Source of the DNA: Collinsella sp. | GTDB lineage: Bacteria > Actinomycetota > Coriobacteriia > Coriobacteriales > Coriobacteriaceae | Direction: 5' to 3' | DNA length: 64,000 bases | Assembly (NCBI GenBank): GCA_019414205.1 | Contig: DXML01000012.1 | Span: forward strand, 1 to 64,000 | Part shown: piece by piece, positions 50,874-59,157 of the stretch | Numbering within the stretch: position 1 is the stretch's first letter | Layout of the letters: every line of letters begins with the position of its first letter | Notes under the pieces: model-generated | The model's database searches: none | What the model was told of the DNA's origin: nothing | Seen by the model: the letters and a program-made list of their open reading frames with translations, nothing else | Program-made: the position numbers and the translations under genes

Positions 50874-51716
50874 CTAGGCAAGGGCGGCCATGATGGTGTG
50901 GGCGACGCCGTCGTGGTCGTTGTCGTATCCGGTGACGGCGTCGGCGGCCTCGCGGTCTTCGGGCTCGGCGTTGATCATGGCCATGCCGTGGCCCGCTGCC
51001 TGCAGCATGGGGATGTCGTTGATGTTGTCGCCGAACGCCCAGGCGTCGACGAGACGCTCGCCCAGGTGCTCGCATAGCCACGTGAGGGCCGTTCCCTTGG
51101 TGGCGCCCTCACCCATGACCTCGATATTCATGGCGTAAGAACGTGTGACCTCAATGCCTCCGAGCGTGTCGAGCTCAGCCGCGATGGCGTCGCGATCGGC
51201 CGGGTCGTGCCAGTACATGGCGATGCGTTCGAGCGTCTCGACCCCGTCGATCTTACTGTCGATATCCATGTCGATCGGTGTTCGTGTGCGCTTGAGCGAA
51301 GCCGCGATGTGGGGGTCACCGCCGCAGAACTCATCCAGGCGCCCGTAAAGCGAGCGGGGGAGGAAGCACTGCCCATCCGCGAAGATATCGAAGGTCACAT
51401 CGTGGCCGGCGGCGATGCGATGGACGCGATGGGCAATGCCGCGATCGAGCGGACGGCTCAAAATGCGCGTGGCGCGCGAGGCATCGTTGGGCGCATCGTC
51501 GTCGAGCTGCCAGACGCTGGCGCCATTGGCGCAGACCGCGTAGTGCACGGCAGGATGGGCGAGGATGGGCTCAAAGACGCCCGACAGCGGACGCCCCGTG
51601 CACGGTACAAACTCAATGCTGCGACGTGCGAGCTCGTCGAGCATCGCCCAGGTGGCGTCGCCCATCTGCTTGTCGCTCGTCAGCAGTGTTCCATCCATAT
51701 CGGAAAAAACAATCAT
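50874..51716 (-). CDS. Cof-type HAD hydrolase
   Basis: 280 residues. Motif I DMDGTLLTS (6-14), CTGRP, and motif IV FGDNINDIPML; a C2 cap lies between. It is only distantly similar to the neighbouring HAD protein, so not a recent duplicate. AAAGGG precedes the ATG. It follows gltA on the minus strand but behind that gene's terminator. Confidence 0.9.
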   Translation of the reverse strand: MIVFSDMDGTLLTSDKQMGDATWAMLDELARRSIEFVPCTGRPLSGVFEPILAHPAVHYAVCANGASVWQLDDDAPNDASRATRILSRPLDRGIAHRVHRIAAGHDVTFDIFADGQCFLPRSLYGRLDEFCGGDPHIAASLKRTRTPIDMDIDSKIDGVETLERIAMYWHDPADRDAIAAELDTLGGIEVTRSYAMNIEVMGEGATKGTALTWLCEHLGERLVDAWAFGDNINDIPMLQAAGHGMAMINAEPEDREAADAVTGYDNDHDGVAHTIMAALA

Positions 51717-51747
51717 TCGATGCAGCCCTTTCTACTGGCATAAAAAG

Positions 51748-51778
51748 CGTGGCCGAGGGCGGTGATGCCCTGGCCACG
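51748..51778 (-). terminator. terminator of gltA
   Basis: CGTGGCC-G-AGGGC pairs with GCCCTGGCCACG with one bulged base; on the minus strand CTTTTTATG follows. Confidence 0.85.
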
Positions 51779-51803
51779 TTCGAGTTCTATAACGGTCCGC
51801 GTC

Positions 51804-53222
51804 CTAGCGGTCGGCGATCGGCTTGTACTCCAGCGGCTCGATCACCGGACGATAGGCCGGGCGAATAATACGGTGCGCGCAGAAGAGCTCTTCCATGCGG
51901 TGTGCCGACCAGCCGGCCATGCGGGCGACGGCGAATAACGGCGTAAAAAGCGTCTCGGGCACGCCGAGCATCTTGTAGATAAAGCCTGTGTACAGGTCGA
52001 TGTTGGCGCAGATGGGCTTGGTCATGCCGTGGTCGCGCATGACCTGGGGTGCCAGGCGCTCGATGCGCTCGATGAGTGCGAACTCTTCGCCCAAGTCCTT
52101 CTTGGCTGCCAGCGAGCGCGCGTAACGACGGCAGACCTCGGCGCGCGGGTCGCTGAGCGTATAGACGGCGTGGCCCATGCCGTAGATGAGGCCCGTGCCG
52201 TCGAAGGCCTGCTTGTCGAGGATCTTGCCCAGGTAGGCCGCGACTTCGTCCTCGTCCTCCCAGTTGGAGACATGCGCGCGGATGTCCTCGTGCATGGACA
52301 CGACCTTGGCATTGGCACCACCGTGGCGCGGGCCCTTGAGCGAGCCGATAGCCGCGGCGTAGGCGGAATACGGGTCGGTGGCCGAAGACGACAGCACGCG
52401 GCAAGCGAAGGTGGAGTTGTTGCCGCCGCCGTGCTCGGCATGCAGCATGAGCATAACGTCGAGCAGCATCGCCTCATCGCGGGTGAACGCCATGCCGCCG
52501 CGCAGGACCTGTAGGATGGTCTCGGCGGTGGAGAGACCGGGCGTAGGGTGCGGCACGTGAACCTCGGAGCCGCGAAGCTTGGCGACCGAGGCCATGTGTG
52601 CGAAGGCGGCGATGCGCGGGAGACGTGCGAGCATGGAAATGGCGACGTCGATTTCGTGCTCGGGCGTGATCACGTCCGGCTCGGCATCGAAGGCGTAGAG
52701 CAGCAGTACGGCGCGCTGGAGCACGTTCATGATGCTCGACGATACCGTGGTCATAGGGAACTCTTTAACGTACTCGTCGCTCAGATGTCTAAAGGCGCCC
52801 AGGCGCTCGCAAAAGCCGTCGAGCTCTTCCTTGTTGGGCAGCGAACCCGTGATAAGCAGATAGGCGACTTCCTCGTAGCCATAGCGATTCTCGGCCTGGG
52901 CATTGTTGACCAGATCCTCGATGCTGTAGCCGCGAAGCGTGAGCTTGCCCTGATCGGGCACGACCTTTCCGTCGACCTTGTTGTAGCCGTGCACATCCGA
53001 GATACGAGTGAGACCCGCGACCACGCCCGAGCCGTCGGCATTGCGTAGGCCGCGCTTGACATTGTGCTCGACAAACAGGCCCTCGTCATAAGGGTCGGTC
53101 GGCAGGCCGTGGTAGAGGCTTTCGCTCTCAGACGAAATCTGGCGGCTTGCTTCGTAATCCAGAACCAGGCGGCTCAAGTGGTCATCGAAGCGGTAATAGA
53201 TTTTCTTGGCGTCGTAGGCCAT
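51804..53222 (-). CDS. gltA: citrate synthase
   Basis: 472 residues. The catalytic residues can be placed: His in LHAEHGGGNNSTFA, His in YGMGHAVYTLSDPRA and Asp in ICANIDLYTGF (the usual NVDFYSG). Condenses oxaloacetate with acetyl-CoA. The N-terminal 60 residues are longer than in E. coli and typical of some anaerobe enzymes. 77 bp downstream of the ACT gene, same strand, so probably co-transcribed. No other TCA gene is near. Confidence 0.93.
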   Translation of the reverse strand: MAYDAKKIYYRFDDHLSRLVLDYEASRQISSESESLYHGLPTDPYDEGLFVEHNVKRGLRNADGSGVVAGLTRISDVHGYNKVDGKVVPDQGKLTLRGYSIEDLVNNAQAENRYGYEEVAYLLITGSLPNKEELDGFCERLGAFRHLSDEYVKEFPMTTVSSSIMNVLQRAVLLLYAFDAEPDVITPEHEIDVAISMLARLPRIAAFAHMASVAKLRGSEVHVPHPTPGLSTAETILQVLRGGMAFTRDEAMLLDVMLMLHAEHGGGNNSTFACRVLSSSATDPYSAYAAAIGSLKGPRHGGANAKVVSMHEDIRAHVSNWEDEDEVAAYLGKILDKQAFDGTGLIYGMGHAVYTLSDPRAEVCRRYARSLAAKKDLGEEFALIERIERLAPQVMRDHGMTKPICANIDLYTGFIYKMLGVPETLFTPLFAVARMAGWSAHRMEELFCAHRIIRPAYRPVIEPLEYKPIADR

Positions 53223-53299
53223 GCGCGCTCCTCTCCGGGCCGCATCGGGGTGGCCTGCATGGGCATGCGCGTGTCAGGCTATCCCCAGCGGCCTGCTCG

Positions 53300-53587
53300 C
53301 TACAGGCGGTACATAAAGTTAAAGACGTCCTCGCGCTGGATGGACACGTTGACGCCCGAAAGCTCGCCGGCCTCGGCCAGCGCCTTCTGCAGCTCGGCGA
53401 AGTCGAGCTTGGACTCGGCGGTATCGGCCAGCATGGTCATGGTGAAGATGTCCTCGATAATGGACTGCGTGATGTCGCGGATGTCGACGTTGGCCTCGCC
53501 TAGGACACGGGTGACGCCGGCGACGATGCCGGGGCGGTTCTTGCCAAGGACGGTGATGACGATACGGGAGGACGAGATCTCGGCCAT
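53300..53587 (-). CDS. ACT-domain protein (UPF0237 type)
   Basis: 95 residues: a single ACT domain (VITVLGKNRPGIVAGVTRVLGEANVDIRDI) with a C-terminal helix. These small proteins sense amino acids, and are usually followed by a UPF0210/DUF711 gene. Here citrate synthase takes that place. AAAGGG precedes the ATG. A TACAAT box lies at 53650-53655 on the minus strand. Confidence 0.9.
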   Translation of the reverse strand: MAEISSSRIVITVLGKNRPGIVAGVTRVLGEANVDIRDITQSIIEDIFTMTMLADTAESKLDFAELQKALAEAGELSGVNVSIQREDVFNFMYRL

Positions 53588-53768
53588 GGGAAACCCTTTC
53601 GCGTGATTGCGGCGCGCGCGGGGCGCTCCGCTACGGTACAGTGTTCATCATTGTACCTGTCTGGCGCAAAAAAGGCGCGCTCGCTGCGGCGTTACATGCC
53701 TGCAACATGAGCGTAAGGGGGAAGGCCGCACGGGGAAGAGCCGTCTGGCGCGTGTCCGGCTCGTGTTG

Positions 53769-53832
53769 GGTTGATTTCCGATCTCAGCCGAACACATTGA
53801 GCGGACAGGCCGTTCCCGCAGTCAGCCGAACG
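53769..53832 (+). repeat. 64-bp direct repeat, left copy
   Basis: Starts GGTTGATTTCCGATCTCAG and matches 61398-61461 with two differences in 64 bases. It lies in a 396-bp stretch without a supported gene between the ACT gene and the recombinase remnant. Two GC hairpins follow it (53860-53901 and 53898-53915). Confidence 0.9.
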
Positions 53833-53983
53833 CCTCCGACGGCTGATTCCGAACTGGAAGCGGAGGGCATCCCCGCCCTTCGGTAGGGGATACCGCTCCG
53901 CGGCGCATGCCGCGGGCGGCGCCCCTATCGGACCACCGTGACCTCAGTTGGGATGGGCCCAGCACTGCCGCGTACTCGGTGAG

Positions 53984-54679
53984 CTAGAGCCAACTGTTCG
54001 TCTTCACGTCGCGTATGGCGATATTTCGGTCGTCCGGCTCGGTGATGCCGTAGCCGAACGCCTGGAGCGTCTTGATGGACTCCTGGATCCTCTGTTGGAA
54101 CATGGGACCCGGATCGACCCTCGGCCCGAGGTGCCCGCGCCAAAGGCACGGCGTGGCGCGCAGCATGTTATGGATTTTGGAGATGGGCTCGATGTCGGCG
54201 TAGACGTTGAGCGTCGCCATGGCGTCCTTGTGGCCGAGGATCGATTGGAGCGCCTTGATATCGCCGCCTTGGCGGATCCACTGCGTTGCGAACGTGTGGC
54301 GAAGGCCGTGGAACGTGATCAGCTCGTCGTTGGTGCCCATGAGGCCGTTGGTCTCCGAGAACGTCTTGAACGCCCTGCGGATATAGCTTGTCGTCGCGAA
54401 GGTCGCGCCCGGCTCCGACAGGATGTAGCAGTCCCCGATCTCGACCGCCCCGGTAAGGCCGCGCAAGCGCAGCTTTCCGCAGTCGATCTCGTGGGTCTCC
54501 TTCAGGAAGGGGAGTAGGCCGACCGGGTCGATGGGGATACCCCTGGCGTCATGGGTCTTGGTGTCCTTGATGAACGAACCCATTCCCTTCGCGTACGCCA
54601 CCGAGTGTCTGATCGAGATCAGGCCCGTCTCGAAATCCACATCGCACCACCGAAGGCCGCAGACCTCGCCGATTCGCAT
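53984..54679 (-). pseudogene. 5'-truncated tyrosine recombinase (integrase)
   Basis: 231 residues from the ATG at 54679, covering only the catalytic domain. The active-site set is complete: R2, H124-R127 in HGLRHTF, H150 in LGH, and Y160. The N-terminal core-binding domain is missing. Upstream, ten in-frame codons (RAVVLALHTG) continue the catalytic domain to a TAG which is the stop of the XRE gene, so the XRE gene has replaced the integrase front half. Probably a remnant of the enzyme that inserted this region. Confidence 0.8.
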
Positions 54680-54709
54680 CCCCGTGTGCAGGGCGAGTAC
54701 GACCGCCCT

Positions 54710-54961
54710 CTAATCCTCGGCGGACCAATCGAGTCCGAACTCCTTTCGGGCATCCTCTTCGCTCATGACTTCGAGAAGGTCTCCGGGTTGGCAACGAAGG
54801 GCGAGGCATAGCTGCTCGAGTGTGTTGAAGCGAATGCCGCGAATATGCCCTTTTTTAATACGGGACAGGTTCACGGGCGTGGTTCCAATCCTTTCGGCAA
54901 GTTCGTTCGAGGAAATCTTTCGCTCGGCCATGATCTTGTCGAGGCGAACAATTACGGGCAT
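54710..54961 (-). CDS. XRE-family HTH regulator (YozG-like)
   Basis: 83 residues. HTH_3-type: ISSNELAERIGTTPVNLSRIKKGHIRGIRFNTLEQLCLALRCQPGDLL. It follows the DUF2975 gene by 9 bp, a pair seen widely in Firmicutes and Actinobacteria. Its TAG stop is in frame with the downstream integrase remnant. It probably binds the palindrome at 55522. Confidence 0.85.
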   Translation of the reverse strand: MPVIVRLDKIMAERKISSNELAERIGTTPVNLSRIKKGHIRGIRFNTLEQLCLALRCQPGDLLEVMSEEDARKEFGLDWSAED

Positions 54962-54970
54962 GGCGTTTCC

Positions 54971-55483
54971 TTACGCAATCTCGTCGGAGTCGAGGTACAG
55001 CTCTCGGGCGTACAAGAAGAGCTGGGAAAGCATGAACAGGACGATGCCGAGAACCAGAGAGGTCCAATCGAATGATGAAGCGATCTCTTGGGCGCCGACG
55101 GCCCCCTCGCCGCCAAACATCGAAACGGAGGTTTTGAGTGAGCCGGCGTAGAGGCTGGTGGCAGCTTGAACAACGAAGAGAATGCCGAGCACCTTCAAGC
55201 ATGTCGCAGACCCTTTCTTGAAGGGGTCTCCGCTCTTGATCGTCCACACGAGAACGGCGCTGAGGATGGTCGTAGCGATACCGATGACGGCAGGGAGCAA
55301 TGTCGAGATCGCAAGGGCTGGATACGCGGGGGAGTCTGCAATTACAGGGTTGTCGAGCACTTCGATTGCTGGCTTTAAGGAGAACGCCACTTGTGCGATG
55401 GCGGTGGCGCAAAGGGTCGCAGAGGCTATCGCACATGCGATGCGGAAGGAATGAAGCCGGGGAGTGCGATTGTCGGAACTCAT
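54971..55483 (-). CDS. DUF2975 membrane protein
   Basis: 170 residues with four hydrophobic segments (about 15-35, 55-80, 98-115 and 143-165) and the C-terminal LYARELYLDSDEIA typical of DUF2975. GGAGG precedes the ATG. Partner of the XRE regulator; such pairs may control the latter's activity at the membrane. Divergent from the peptide gene, suggesting a link to peptide sensing or immunity. Confidence 0.8.
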   Translation of the reverse strand: MSSDNRTPRLHSFRIACAIASATLCATAIAQVAFSLKPAIEVLDNPVIADSPAYPALAISTLLPAVIGIATTILSAVLVWTIKSGDPFKKGSATCLKVLGILFVVQAATSLYAGSLKTSVSMFGGEGAVGAQEIASSFDWTSLVLGIVLFMLSQLFLYARELYLDSDEIA

Positions 55484-55521
55484 AATAACCTCCGAAGAAT
55501 TTAAAAAACTCAGGTTACTTT

Positions 55522-55538
55522 TTAACAGTTTATGTTAA
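55522..55538 (+). promoter_or_regulatory. operator candidate between the XRE pair and the peptide gene
   Basis: TTAACA-GTTTA-TGTTAA is a perfect 6-bp inverted repeat with a 5-bp spacer in the 120-bp divergent region. It abuts TTGACT (55540-55545), a -35-like box for the peptide gene, and read on the minus strand its half TTAACA could itself be a -35 box for the DUF2975 gene. Confidence 0.55.
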
Positions 55539-55603
55539 ATTGACTTTGCCGGCAAGTAATCACAGCATACTGCAACCGAAACCCCTCTAGATTGGAGAGG
55601 ATT

Positions 55604-55969
55604 ATGTTCAGTACTGTTAAGTCGTGTAAGCTCTTGGTTTTCCTCGGCCTCGCTCTTTGTCTGTTGCTGCCGGGAGCCCCCGCTTTTGCGGATACCCCGA
55701 TGCCTCCTTCCCAGGAGAGCAGCCAGTGTGCCCTCGTTGAGCCCCTCGGGTATACGGACGACGTCGTCGATACCTACTGGAGCTACAGCTGTCCTCGCGG
55801 CGTAAGCGGGCACAGCATCTCGATGTTCAACATCTCTTACAAGACGATCTCCTACCGAAATGGCTATCGCCGATCCGCGCATCATAGGGAATCCCGCCTC
55901 GCTGCAATGTGCTCCTGTGGTGTTCTTGGCACAACTGATAAATGGCAATTTGTCTATAGCACCTACTAG
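55604..55969 (+). CDS. secreted peptide, lactococcin-972-like bacteriocin precursor (system A)
   Basis: 121 residues from the ATG at 55604 (GGAGAGG upstream). A Sec signal peptide (hydrophobic 9-22; cleavage after AFA at 29) leaves a 92-residue mature part with four Cys. The W-S-Y...H-S pattern, the Arg/Ser-rich middle and a Trp/Phe-Tyr end loosely follow lactococcin 972, which blocks septum formation via lipid II. The following large membrane protein and ATPase are the usual partners of that family. Resemblance is moderate; it may be a new peptide family. Confidence 0.6.
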   Translation: MFSTVKSCKLLVFLGLALCLLLPGAPAFADTPMPPSQESSQCALVEPLGYTDDVVDTYWSYSCPRGVSGHSISMFNISYKTISYRNGYRRSAHHRESRLAAMCSCGVLGTTDKWQFVYSTY

Positions 55970-55979
55970 ATGCAAGGAA

Positions 55980-56002
55980 GGGCCGAGCATTTTGTTCGGC
56001 CC
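55980..56002 (+). terminator. hairpin between peptide and transporter genes
   Basis: GGGCCGA (55980-55986) pairs with TCGGCCC (55996-56002), followed by CTCTGTTC. A leaky terminator here would give more peptide than transporter mRNA. Confidence 0.6.
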
Positions 56003-56035
56003 CTCTGTTCCGACTGGATGAGGTTAAGGTTGGCG

Positions 56036-58258
56036 ATGAATATGCTCAAAATCTCGAAGGCGATCTTTAGGTCGCTTCTCTCCTCCAGGTCGCTCTGTGT
56101 TGTCGTTGTTGCGTTGATGGTTCTTTGTGCTCTGCCCGTCTTCAGGAGCGCGGCTGGCATCGACGGACGGGTCGAATACCTCGAGTCGGGAATAACCCGT
56201 GTTGAGCAGGAATTGTCAGCATCCTATGCGGATGCGCTTGTGAATGCGGGGGAGGACGGTGTCTATACCTCTTCATCAAGCATGCCCGCGCTTCTGTACC
56301 CTCTTGCCGCGGGACGTCTTATCTTGGCACCGCTCTCTCCCCTACTTCCGTTTCTGCAGATATCGGATGGAGAGTACACCTATTATGACGGATCGAAGGA
56401 GTACTTGCTATGGGTCGCAACGGCCGTTGCCGTCTCGTTCCTTGCCGCGCGTCTTAACAAACGTGAAAAGCTCATCATCCAGGCACCGATGGGCGAGCTG
56501 GGTAGACTTGTTGCATCGAGCGTATGGGCGAGTGTTTTTGCAATGCTTGCCGTCCTCGCCATCAATCTTCCAGGGATAATCGCCGCGCTTGTGAAGAATG
56601 GCCCGGGCTCGCCGTTCTATCCGATAGGCTACATTCAATATGCGACTCCGGTTATCAAACCGGCTTGGCTGGTGTTCGCGCAGACGGCCATCTTGCAATT
56701 CTTGGTGGCAGCGTTCATCTCGCTTGTCGTTCACCTTGCCGTGAAGATTGCCAATAACCCTACGCTTGGAATCGTGTTCGTATGTGCCCTGATGGGGGTG
56801 ACGATGGTTCCCGGGTATTACGGAAGATCCATCGCTTTACGTGAGTTCGCCCTGTTGAATCCCCTTACGTATGCGAACACTGAGTTGACCGTCGGCGCCT
56901 ATAGCCCGTACCCGACAACGCAGATAGTGAATCTGCCTGGACTTTGCTTCGAGCGTGGCGCGATTGCCCTCGTATGCGCAATCGGGATCGAGGTGCTGGC
57001 AATTAGCCTGCTTTGCGTTGCTGGAAAGAGCGGCTGCGCGTGCCCGATATCCCCGATTTGTCTTGAGAGAGGTTCCTTCACTGCATCGAGAACGGCAACT
57101 CGTTCGAGCGCTTGTGCCTCCGCCGTTGCATACGTAAGAACGATGGGGAAACTGCTCCTGCGTTCTCCTACCCTCGCCGTATGCGCGATTGCAATGTCGA
57201 CGACGATGCTGGCCCCGGCTCTGGTCGAGATGTTTCCTGACGCTGATAACGTTTCCGCTGTTCGGTATAGGGATGGGGAGCTCCGTTCAATAGATCGGTA
57301 TCTAGAGCAGAACGCTGCGAATATGGACGTCGAGGGCAAAGCGGCCCTGGAAGACATGCGGGATGCTCTTTCGGGTTTCGTGTACGCGCCTATGCCTGCG
57401 GAGGGGTTTCGAAGCCTTGCGACGTACGAGCGCGTTCGAGGTGAGCTGGGCGCGGCAGATGCGACTCTCCTGCAATCGATCGGAATCGAGCCGGAGACTC
57501 CTTCTCGTGCGGAGGCGCGCGCCCTTCTGCTTGAGTCGATCGCGAGCTTGCCGGACCCCAAGGTTTACGAGTTAAGTACGAAGATGCCCCCATTAATCCT
57601 CCTTTCGTATCTCCAGGCAGCGCTTCCCTCCTTATTTTTGCTGTTGCCCGTGGTTGTCACATCGCTCGCGTGCACCCACCTGCAGTGTCGTTCCCTTCTG
57701 GTTCTCCAGATCCCCGCAACAGCGCATGTGCGTTTTCTGACGGCTGTTGCGCTGGCTCTCCTGCTTGGCTTGGTGCTGCTTTTGGTGTCGATGGTTCCCG
57801 CTGTCGTTGTGTCCGTGATTAAGAACGGTGCGGGTGGATCGGAGTATCCCGTCGCTCTCATTCGGGCGGGAGCTTCGACAACGTCCATGGTGGGGGAGGC
57901 GGTGTTGTGCAGTATTCCGTTGCTGGTCATGGCATACGGCGTGATTTCCGTCGTCGCTGCGTTGACAGCAGCGATTAGCCGCAACCCCGTTGTCACCGGA
58001 ATGGTTTGCGCGGTTCTCTTGGTGTTGGGTTCGTTGAGCGCTCATGTTGAAAGCGTGGGCATGGGCGTCGCGCTGCTGGCTCCATTCGCCTCGTTTGATC
58101 CCGCTTCCCAGGTGGGGACGATTGGGTTCCTTGGGCGAGGGACGAACGCGATGCCTTTTGGAGAGGTCGTCGGCGCATCGGGCGCTCTGCTGGTGGTCTT
58201 GGGCGCCGTATCTCCGTTGATGGTGCGCCTGAGTGTTCCAAAGATCGAAAGGGGATGA
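56036..58258 (+). CDS. bacteriocin-associated integral membrane protein with internal duplication (system A)
   Basis: 740 residues from the ATG at 56036 (AAGG six bases upstream). It matches the layout of the 7-TM bacteriocin-associated immunity/permease family. Two halves (about 1-350 and 375-740) are similar: each has an N-terminal membrane helix, an outside domain, then a helix bundle with a NGxGxxxYP motif (KNGPGSPFYP; KNGAGGSEYP) and an NP segment. It presumably forms, with the next ATPase, a transporter for export of or immunity to the peptide. The stop overlaps the upstream ATG of the ATPase frame. Confidence 0.75.
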   Translation: MNMLKISKAIFRSLLSSRSLCVVVVALMVLCALPVFRSAAGIDGRVEYLESGITRVEQELSASYADALVNAGEDGVYTSSSSMPALLYPLAAGRLILAPLSPLLPFLQISDGEYTYYDGSKEYLLWVATAVAVSFLAARLNKREKLIIQAPMGELGRLVASSVWASVFAMLAVLAINLPGIIAALVKNGPGSPFYPIGYIQYATPVIKPAWLVFAQTAILQFLVAAFISLVVHLAVKIANNPTLGIVFVCALMGVTMVPGYYGRSIALREFALLNPLTYANTELTVGAYSPYPTTQIVNLPGLCFERGAIALVCAIGIEVLAISLLCVAGKSGCACPISPICLERGSFTASRTATRSSACASAVAYVRTMGKLLLRSPTLAVCAIAMSTTMLAPALVEMFPDADNVSAVRYRDGELRSIDRYLEQNAANMDVEGKAALEDMRDALSGFVYAPMPAEGFRSLATYERVRGELGAADATLLQSIGIEPETPSRAEARALLLESIASLPDPKVYELSTKMPPLILLSYLQAALPSLFLLLPVVVTSLACTHLQCRSLLVLQIPATAHVRFLTAVALALLLGLVLLLVSMVPAVVVSVIKNGAGGSEYPVALIRAGASTTSMVGEAVLCSIPLLVMAYGVISVVAALTAAISRNPVVTGMVCAVLLVLGSLSAHVESVGMGVALLAPFASFDPASQVGTIGFLGRGTNAMPFGEVVGASGALLVVLGAVSPLMVRLSVPKIERG

Positions 58259-58263
58259 TCTCG

Positions 58264-59004
58264 ATGATTGACCTTCAAACGCTGACGATCTCTTATGGAA
58301 AGAAGGTGCTCGTAGATTCGGTGAACGCTGAGTTTGCCCCGGGTACGGTCTACGGTCTCGTCGCTCCGAACGGGCATGGAAAGACGACGTTGCTGCGTGC
58401 GATGGCAGGTTTGCCGGGTCCTCGCGTGGACGGGAGCATCGTTCTGGATGAGGTGCAGGGTACGGGTGCGAGAGAGGTCCGTTCTATGATCTTCTATGCA
58501 CCTGGTGAGGGGACGCTGCTGTATCCCGGATTGCGTGCGGAAGATCACCTCAAGATGGTTTGCGATATGTGGCCGCATGCTCGCGATATCGAAGAGATAG
58601 TGGAACAAACGCAGATAGGCGAGTTCGCGAAGATGAGGATCCGCACTCTGAGCCAGGGCATGAAGCAGCAGCTTACCCTGGCGATTGCGTATGCGACGGG
58701 CGCGCGGTACCTTCTATTAGATGAGCCCATGAACGCGCTCGACCCCAGCAGGGTGGACTTGCATTCCGAGATTCTCAGGAAGCTGGCCGATTCTGGTGCG
58801 TGCATCATCATGTCATCCCACATCTTGGATTCGGTCGATAGGCTGTGCGATGAGATTCTGTTTTTGAAGGATGGGAGGCTCATTAGAAGCATTCCGCAAG
58901 ATGATGCTGCGCCGAAGTCTCCTGGATCCCATTTCGCAAAGCCTGCCGGAAGCGCCGAGGGTGCGCTAAGCACGTATCGGCGACTCTACGAAAAGGGCGG
59001 GTAG
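58264..59004 (+). CDS. ABC transporter ATPase (system A)
   Basis: 246 residues from the ATG at 58264 (AAAGGGG nine bases upstream; the ATG at 58255 is too near that site). Walker A APNGHGKTT (about 35-43), signature LSQGMKQQ, Walker B YLLLDEPM, and H-loop SSHI. It pairs with the preceding membrane protein. The 153 bp after it contain no gene. Confidence 0.92.
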   Translation: MIDLQTLTISYGKKVLVDSVNAEFAPGTVYGLVAPNGHGKTTLLRAMAGLPGPRVDGSIVLDEVQGTGAREVRSMIFYAPGEGTLLYPGLRAEDHLKMVCDMWPHARDIEEIVEQTQIGEFAKMRIRTLSQGMKQQLTLAIAYATGARYLLLDEPMNALDPSRVDLHSEILRKLADSGACIIMSSHILDSVDRLCDEILFLKDGRLIRSIPQDDAAPKSPGSHFAKPAGSAEGALSTYRRLYEKGG

Positions 59005-59157
59005 AAATGCAAGTTAAAAATCTATGTGGCCAATGTGATACCGTTAAACCCGCATATCGATACCGCTCAGCCATTCGCCTCGCCCCCGTCGCACGTATCT
59101 TCATCCGGTCTGTTACTTTTAATCTAACGATTCTTTGAGGAACGTAGGTGCTTCCAA

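Noticed and set aside
53641..53886. 81-codon frame over the left 64-bp repeat (and a similar one over the right copy from 61396)
   Set aside because: Neither has a ribosome binding site, the shared part is only the repeat, and composition is not gene-like. They could be remnants of a repeated gene, but no product is supported.
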